Virus record (IMG/VR): IMGVR_UViG_3300034061_004429
Span: 1-30,176 of that record
Direction: 5' to 3' (one strand)
Source: a virus
DNA length: 30,176 nt
A program made the position numbers and the translations under genes. Positions 26,164-30,176 of the stretch are shown in pieces (the stretch's first letter is position 1; every line of letters starts with the position of its first letter). The notes under the pieces were generated by a model. That model ran no database searches. It was not told where the DNA came from and saw nothing but the letters and a program-made list of their open reading frames with translations.

Positions 26164-26255
26164 TGGTGGGCGTGTAGGGATTCGAACCCTAGCGAGAACA
26201 CCGATCTAGTGCTAAAGGGTTTATAAGTCCCTCCGGGCCACCTGGCCACACGCCC
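26164..26255 (-). tRNA. type II tRNA with atypical anticodon loop (CTTATAA)
   Basis: A 92-base tRNA-like gene with encoded CCA. The acceptor GGGCGTG/CACGCCC is perfect; the T stem TAGGG/CCCTA carries TTCGAAT; the long variable arm AGCAC/GTGTT is clear. The anticodon arm AGGG/CCCT ends in an A-A mismatch around CTTATAA, giving UAU if standard. Type II bodies are normally Leu, Ser or Tyr, and the D arm is also irregular, so it may be degenerate. Confidence 0.75.
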
Positions 26256-26260
26256 GTATC

Positions 26261-26446
26261 TTATTTGAGGAGAGCTATGCGCTCCTGCATGTAGCGCTTG
26301 ACGGTCAGGAGCTTGTCCAGCTCACGGAAGGTGAAGTCCTCCGTGGCGTTTTGATTGGCTCGCTCTATGGCGGGGTCCAGGAAGTTGAGGATCTCATAGT
26401 TCAACATGGTCACCAGTAGCTGTTTATGAGAGTCAGAGATCTGCAT
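26261..26446 (-). CDS. small early helical protein (61 aa)
   Basis: A 61-residue all-helical protein (MQISDSHKQLLVTMLNYEILNFLDPAIERANQNATEDFTFRELDKLLTVKRYMQERIALLK) with heptad-like hydrophobic spacing. The start at 26446 follows GGAGG by five bases; an ATG four codons upstream has no such site. It has its own sigma70-like promoter and lies directly upstream of the tRNA cluster, so the tRNAs may be transcribed with it. No known domain. Confidence 0.75.
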   Translation of the reverse strand: MQISDSHKQLLVTMLNYEILNFLDPAIERANQNATEDFTFRELDKLLTVKRYMQERIALLK

Positions 26447-26471
26447 GCCGTCCTCCATAGCCTATACGCCA

Positions 26472-26500
26472 GTTATACTATATCTACCCTAAACAGTACA
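26472..26500 (-). promoter_or_regulatory. sigma70-like promoter for the 61-aa gene and probably the tRNAs
   Basis: TGTACT (26495-26500), 17-bp spacer, TATAAC (26472-26477) on the minus strand. Predicted start is near 26465. No terminator is seen between the 61-residue gene and the tRNA cluster. Confidence 0.68.
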
Positions 26501-26533
26501 ACTCTAAATTCATGGAATCACAAAAATGTAGAG

Positions 26534-26541
26534 CATAAATA
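26534..26541 (+). promoter_or_regulatory. T4-late-type box (CATAAATA)
   Basis: Plus-strand CATAAATA matches the T4 late consensus at 7 of 8 positions, 28 bases before the ATG of the plus-strand peptidase gene. It is back-to-back with the early-type promoter at 26472-26500. Confidence 0.5.
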
Positions 26542-26568
26542 CCATTGCCTCCAATAGGGAAGAGAACC

Positions 26569-27075
26569 ATGCTCATAAAGGTGTACGGTTCAAGCACTAA
26601 GCGCTTGAAAGCGATGGTTCGAGATGCTATAGAGTATGCCGCGGCGAGTTTCTTTGATAAGAGAATCCTACAGAACTTAGAGATCACGATAAAGTTCGAC
26701 GACAAGCTGATGGCCGAGTCCGGCGACGTGGCCCAGATGGAGTGGATAGACACCCACGTACGGGCCAGGGTCTTCAGCGTGGTGGTCGACAAGAACATCA
26801 ACGAGTTCCTGACCGTCCTCTGCGTCCTGCACGAGATGGTACACGTCAAGCAGTACGCCAAGGGCGAGCTCTTCCAGTCCATGAAAGACTCCAACCTCCA
26901 CAAGTGGAACAAGAAGGAGTGGGTCGACGACGGTAAGGTCCCCTACTGGGAGCTCCCGTGGGAGATCGAGGCCCACGGCCGCGAGAAGGGTCTCATGCTG
27001 GGGTGGATGAACTCCACCAGCCTGATCTCCGAGGAGGAGAAGCAGAGCTGGCGTGCCAAGTTCATGTTCCCCTAG
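26569..27075 (+). CDS. SprT-like HExxH metallopeptidase
   Basis: A 168-residue protein with the zinc motif LHEMVHVKQYAKGE (about 95-108) and the downstream PWEIEAHGREKG (about 137-148), the same two-part layout as the SprT-like protein at 4.6-5.1 kb but with little other similarity by eye. The start at ATG 26569 follows GGGAAGAG, and a late-type box lies 28 bases upstream, so expression may be late. The stop overlaps the convergent helicase gene by four bases. A role in removing proteins from DNA during replication or packaging is possible but unproven. Confidence 0.85.
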   Translation: MLIKVYGSSTKRLKAMVRDAIEYAAASFFDKRILQNLEITIKFDDKLMAESGDVAQMEWIDTHVRARVFSVVVDKNINEFLTVLCVLHEMVHVKQYAKGELFQSMKDSNLHKWNKKEWVDDGKVPYWELPWEIEAHGREKGLMLGWMNSTSLISEEEKQSWRAKFMFP

Positions 27076-28448
27076 ACCAGCATCTTCAGCTTGTCCTTCA
27101 GGGACTCCCTTGTATCCCTGCCCATGTCGGTCCTGTCGAACACCGGTCCCTCGAGGAGGTTCTCCTGGGCACCCTGCTCCACGTCGTAGAACTTCATCTT
27201 AGCGCGGTCGACGCCCACGATGAACCTCTTGTTCTTGTTGGGATCGCCGTACCTGTTCTTCAGCTGCTTGACCATGACCTGGTTCATGTCGGCGAGCTCC
27301 TCGGTGGAGATCAGGGCGATCATGAAGTCGGCAGTGGCCGGGAGGCCGAAGGACTCGGACGTGTCTGTCAGGTCGACGTCGCTCGACGAGTAGCCGGTAC
27401 GCGTCGTCTGGGTAGCGGAGATGATCGGCACCCCGAACTCCACTGCCATACCTCTGATCTCCTCGGCGATCGACTTGATCAGGGTGTACGAGTTGACCTG
27501 TGACCCGGCCTTGATGCGCGAGCTCGAGCAGATGTTCAGGTAGTCGATGTAGATCACGTCGGGCACGAAGTTCTTCTTCAGGGCCAGCTCGTTCAGCAGG
27601 GACCTGAAGTGGTGCGTGGATGCCGAGGCGGTCGGGTACTCCTTGATGATGAGCTTGCCGACTGTCATCTCCTTCAGCTTGTTCACCTTCTTCCTGTAGG
27701 TCTCGCGCGGCAGAGTCGTGAGCTCGTCCAGGTTGGTGTTGAGCAGGTTCGCGTCGATCCTCTTGGCGATCTCCTGCTCGGCCATTTCCATGGTGATGTA
27801 GAGGACGTTCTTACCCAGTACCAGGTTACCCGCGGCGCAGTGGCACATGAACATGGTCTTACCGACGCCGGTACCCGCCAGGATGATGTTCAGGGTCTTC
27901 CTGGGGATGCCGCCGTTCGTGATCTCGTTCATGTACGCCAGGTCGAACGGCAGGCGAGCTTCCTTCTTGTGATAGAAGTCGTACCGCGAGTCCGTGTCCT
28001 CGAGGTAGTCGTGGCCGACGCTCGTGTCGAACGTGACGGCTAGGGCCTCCTGCAGGATGTGGGGGATGGCTCCCTTGTCGACGCCCTTAGTGCTGCCGTC
28101 CATGATCTGGATCGACTTCGACACCGCGTTGTAGAGCGCCTTGTCTTGACAGAACTTCTCCGTGTTCTGTACCAGCCACTCCATACCGGACTCGTCCCGC
28201 TTGAGGTTCTCGATGACGCCCCGAGTTCCCTTGAAGGCGATCTCGTTCAGACCGCTCGAGTTCTCGAGCTCGATCAACAGTGCCTCCTTGGAGGGGAGCC
28301 CGTTAAACTTGTTGACGTACTCCGACACGAGCTTGTACGTCAGGCGATGAGAGCCGTCGCCGAAGTACTCCTCGCGTAGGAACGGGAGAACTTTCCTGGC
28401 GTACTCTTCGTTGTGCGCCAGGTTAGAGAGGATTACCTCTTCGATCAT
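27072..28448 (-). CDS. 41: T4 gp41-like replicative DNA helicase (DnaB family)
   Basis: A 458-residue protein (T4 gp41 is 475). An N-terminal helical domain (1-165) is followed by a RecA-type core with Walker A LAGTGVGKT (190-198), the Glu after strand beta-2 (LYITMEMAEQE), Walker B DVIYIDYLNIC, the sensor SATQTTRTGY and the arginine-finger region KQLKNRYGDPNKNKRFIVGVDRAKMKFYD. It unwinds DNA 5'-3' as a hexamer and recruits the gp61-like primase. The ATG follows GAGGAG, which is formed by the last codons of uvsX, so the two are co-expressed. Confidence 0.95.
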   Translation of the reverse strand: MIEEVILSNLAHNEEYARKVLPFLREEYFGDGSHRLTYKLVSEYVNKFNGLPSKEALLIELENSSGLNEIAFKGTRGVIENLKRDESGMEWLVQNTEKFCQDKALYNAVSKSIQIMDGSTKGVDKGAIPHILQEALAVTFDTSVGHDYLEDTDSRYDFYHKKEARLPFDLAYMNEITNGGIPRKTLNIILAGTGVGKTMFMCHCAAGNLVLGKNVLYITMEMAEQEIAKRIDANLLNTNLDELTTLPRETYRKKVNKLKEMTVGKLIIKEYPTASASTHHFRSLLNELALKKNFVPDVIYIDYLNICSSSRIKAGSQVNSYTLIKSIAEEIRGMAVEFGVPIISATQTTRTGYSSSDVDLTDTSESFGLPATADFMIALISTEELADMNQVMVKQLKNRYGDPNKNKRFIVGVDRAKMKFYDVEQGAQENLLEGPVFDRTDMGRDTRESLKDKLKMLV

Positions 28449-28451
28449 TTA

Positions 28452-29495
28452 TTACTCCTCGTCGGAATCGAGAATTGCGCCCTTGCCGGTCAAGCTGTAC
28501 TTATCCCGGATGTAGTCGGTAAGAGTGGTCTCCTTCAAGATTTTTATCCAGAAGTCCTTGTTGTCCTCGATGTCCTTCAGGCGCATCTTGTCGCCGATGA
28601 GCTCGCCGGTCTCGGGGTCCGACTGCTGGTACCAGCCGTTGCTGGGCTTGGAGACGATCTTGGCCTCGAGCGCCAGGTCGAGCAGACCGGACCACTTCTT
28701 GATGCCGCCGTTGAAAGAGACGGTGATGGGGATCTTGCTCTTCTCGCGGACGAAGCGCGACTTCTCGACGTTGATCACGAAGTTGTAGCCCGTGATGCCA
28801 TCGCTGTCCTTCTCCTGCTGACGACCCAGGATCCAGATCGTGTTGGCCGAGTAGTAGATGCCGGTGCCGCCCGAGACGATGTCGCGCGGGTACATGGCGA
28901 GTTCCTTGTAGGTGTGGTTGATCACGACCAGCGGGATGTCCTTCATGGTCAGGTGGGGAGTGACCATACGGAACAGCGACTTGAGCGCCTTGGCGCGGGA
29001 CATGTCGGCGACCGACTTACCCTCGAGCGCGTCGTCGACTTCCTTCTTCGAGGCGAGGTTGCCCACGGAGTCGATGACGATCAGGACTTCGTCCTTGCGG
29101 TCGAGCTCGTTGAGCTGCTTCATGATGTCGAACTTTAGCTCTTCCACGTCGGTGATCGGCGTGTGGACGACTCGTTCCAGGGGAATACCGAAGGTCTCGA
29201 AGTACGACTGGGGAGTACCGAACTCTGAGTCGTAGAACAGGATGACGCCGTCCTTGTACTTCTTTAGGAACGACGCGGCCATCAACAGAGAGAAACCGGT
29301 CTTGAAGTGCTTGGACGGACCGGCGAGGACCGTGAGGCCGGGAGTCAACCCGCCGTCCATTGAGCCGGAAAGGGCGACGTTGATCATGGGAACCGACGTC
29401 GGGATCATGTCCGACTTGCCGTAGACCTTGCTGTCGTCCAGCGTCGCGGTCTCCTTGATGCTCGAGTTCTTTATGAGTTTATCTATCAGCGACAT
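28452..29495 (-). CDS. uvsX: UvsX RecA-like recombinase
   Basis: A 347-residue protein with the UvsX-type Walker A GPSKHFKT (59-66; T4 has GPSKSFKS), Walker B VLIVIDSVGNLASKKEVDDALEGKS and VVINHTYKELAMYPRDIVSGGTGIYYSANTIWILGRQQ. This is the diagnostic order of phage UvsX. It forms filaments on single-stranded DNA and performs strand exchange for recombination-dependent replication. It lies directly upstream of the gp41-like helicase gene and seven bases after a membrane coiled-coil gene. GAGGACAC precedes the ATG. Confidence 0.96.
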   Translation of the reverse strand: MSLIDKLIKNSSIKETATLDDSKVYGKSDMIPTSVPMINVALSGSMDGGLTPGLTVLAGPSKHFKTGFSLLMAASFLKKYKDGVILFYDSEFGTPQSYFETFGIPLERVVHTPITDVEELKFDIMKQLNELDRKDEVLIVIDSVGNLASKKEVDDALEGKSVADMSRAKALKSLFRMVTPHLTMKDIPLVVINHTYKELAMYPRDIVSGGTGIYYSANTIWILGRQQEKDSDGITGYNFVINVEKSRFVREKSKIPITVSFNGGIKKWSGLLDLALEAKIVSKPSNGWYQQSDPETGELIGDKMRLKDIEDNKDFWIKILKETTLTDYIRDKYSLTGKGAILDSDEE

Positions 29496-29501
29496 GTGTC
29501 C

Positions 29502-30176
29502 TCACATCCTTAGATTTGCTATCTGCGATTTGTCTATCTCTATAGTACTATGTTTCTTCTTACGTGTAAACTTCTTTTTTGATTGCTTCGACTTTGTTTT
29601 AGTGGAAAGGCCGATGTTGGCCGCGATCAGTAGAACCACCGCGAGAGGGTCGAACACCAGGACCAAGAGCACTATCACCAGCCTCACGGCCCTCTCGAGA
29701 GTGTCGGTATCGGCGTCGTCGTATATCATGGCGGCCACATACTTCAGGGGTCCGACCTCGGCCTCTAGCTTCTTGACTCTCGTCTCCGCGGTTATCTTCT
29801 CTGTCTTGAGGGCGGCCATCTCGTCTATGAGAGAGTCCTTCTTGGCGATGAGCTCGTCTCTGGCGACCTTCTGCTGCTTTATCGCCTGCAGGGAGGACTT
29901 GGTCTGTCCCTTCTCGGTCATCTTAGCGACGTTGTCGTCGATCTGAGAGACCTGCTTGTCGACGTCGTCTATCTGCTGCTGCTGGTACTCTATCTTGGAG
30001 TCCAGTATCTGGACTGTCTCCGCGTCGCCCGTGCTGGCGATGAGCTGCTGCTCTATGTGAGCCCTGGATAGAAAGCCGAATATACCGAGACTGGTTATGA
30101 GCATGAGCAGGGCGACCGCCGCCGTCAGGTACGCCTTGATCAGACCGGAGGTCGAGTGCCAGTTCCTGTACAGCCA
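29502..30176 (-). CDS. membrane coiled-coil phage protein, N-terminus beyond window
   Basis: The frame is open to the window edge (at least 224 residues). It begins inside a hydrophobic helix (AYLTAAVALLMLITSLGIFGFLSRAHIEQQ), then a long coiled coil of about 110 residues (EYQQQQIDDVDKQVSQIDD...LKTEKITAETRVKKLEAEVG), a second membrane segment (AVRLVIVLLVLVFDPLAVVLLIAANIG) and a basic tail (KTKSKQSKKKFTRKKKH). The DPLAVxLLIAAN signature is seen in a conserved membrane protein of T4-like marine phages. The apparent ATG at 30104 is within the first helix and is not the true start. Function unknown. Confidence 0.8.
   Translation of the reverse strand, partial: WLYRNWHSTSGLIKAYLTAAVALLMLITSLGIFGFLSRAHIEQQLIASTGDAETVQILDSKIEYQQQQIDDVDKQVSQIDDNVAKMTEKGQTKSSLQAIKQQKVARDELIAKKDSLIDEMAALKTEKITAETRVKKLEAEVGPLKYVAAMIYDDADTDTLERAVRLVIVLLVLVFDPLAVVLLIAANIGLSTKTKSKQSKKKFTRKKKHSTIEIDKSQIANLRM

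Noticed and set aside
24202-26255. tRNA genes as a prophage attachment site.
   Set aside because: There is no integrase, no repeated tRNA 3' fragment and no lysogeny gene. The context is a lytic T4-like phage, where tRNA genes are ordinary cargo.

Overview
The window is a stretch of a T4-like myovirus genome (Caudoviricetes, contractile-tailed). The evidence is a T4-type replication and recombination set (UvsX recombinase, gp41-type DnaB helicase, gp61-type primase, RNase H-type 5'-3' exonuclease), PhoH, glutaredoxin, SprT-like metallopeptidases, T4-late-promoter-like TATAAATA boxes, four tRNA genes, and many small proteins of families best known from marine cyanophages and other exo-T-even phages. 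No photosynthesis gene is present, the DNA looks moderately GC-rich by eye, and the host cannot be named from this window; a Gram-negative bacterium is the safest inference.

Layout. (1) 1-5.1 kb, minus strand: a PD-(D/E)XK-type nuclease cut by the window edge, PhoH, a cysteine-less FmdB-like protein, a DUF6433-like protein, the RNase H-type exonuclease, a GT-B glycosyltransferase, a WYL_2-like small protein, glutaredoxin and a SprT-like peptidase, mostly overlapping by ATGA or TAATG. (2) 5.1-6.3 kb: tiny early-type genes with their own sigma70-like promoters, then a gene-free stretch of about 390 bp holding three 23-bp repeats at an exact 36-bp period and GC-rich inverted repeats. (3) 6.3-9.1 kb, plus strand: a five-gene operon including a cyclic-phosphate-processing receiver-like (cREC) protein and a calcineurin-like phosphoesterase, ending at an intrinsic terminator that lies inside the opposing GIY-YIG-like gene. 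(4) 9.05-13.0 kb, minus: adenosylcobalamin-dependent class II ribonucleotide reductase and primase. (5) 13.0-16.5 kb: small virion-type and hypothetical genes, an Ig-domain decoration-type protein and a Dps-like ferritin. (6) 16.5-21.3 kb: five genes sharing a short [ST]F-x-[EQ/N]-F motif. In three tandem enzymes-like proteins it sits at the extreme N-terminus and is followed by an L-x-E/(G or A) site, as in the capsid targeting sequences of T4 internal head proteins. (7) 21.4-24.2 kb: small, probably early genes, a second copy of the repeat cluster and a winged-helix protein with its own promoter and terminator. (8) 24.2-26.5 kb: a GT25-methyltransferase fusion, two small membrane or cytosolic proteins and four tRNAs. 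(9) 26.5-30.2 kb: a second HExxH peptidase on the plus strand, gp41-like helicase, UvsX and an edge-truncated membrane coiled-coil protein.

How it works together (inference). Nine sigma70-like promoters, all with 17-bp spacers, would let host RNA polymerase transcribe the small early genes, the plus-strand operon and the primase-RNR unit. TATAAATA-like boxes would drive late genes, including the putative head-cargo operon. The most unusual parts are the putative capsid-targeted enzymes, the repeat array shared by two distant intergenic regions, the conserved start-of-transcript element ATGATCAAGGA, and the odd pairing of tRNA body type and anticodon.
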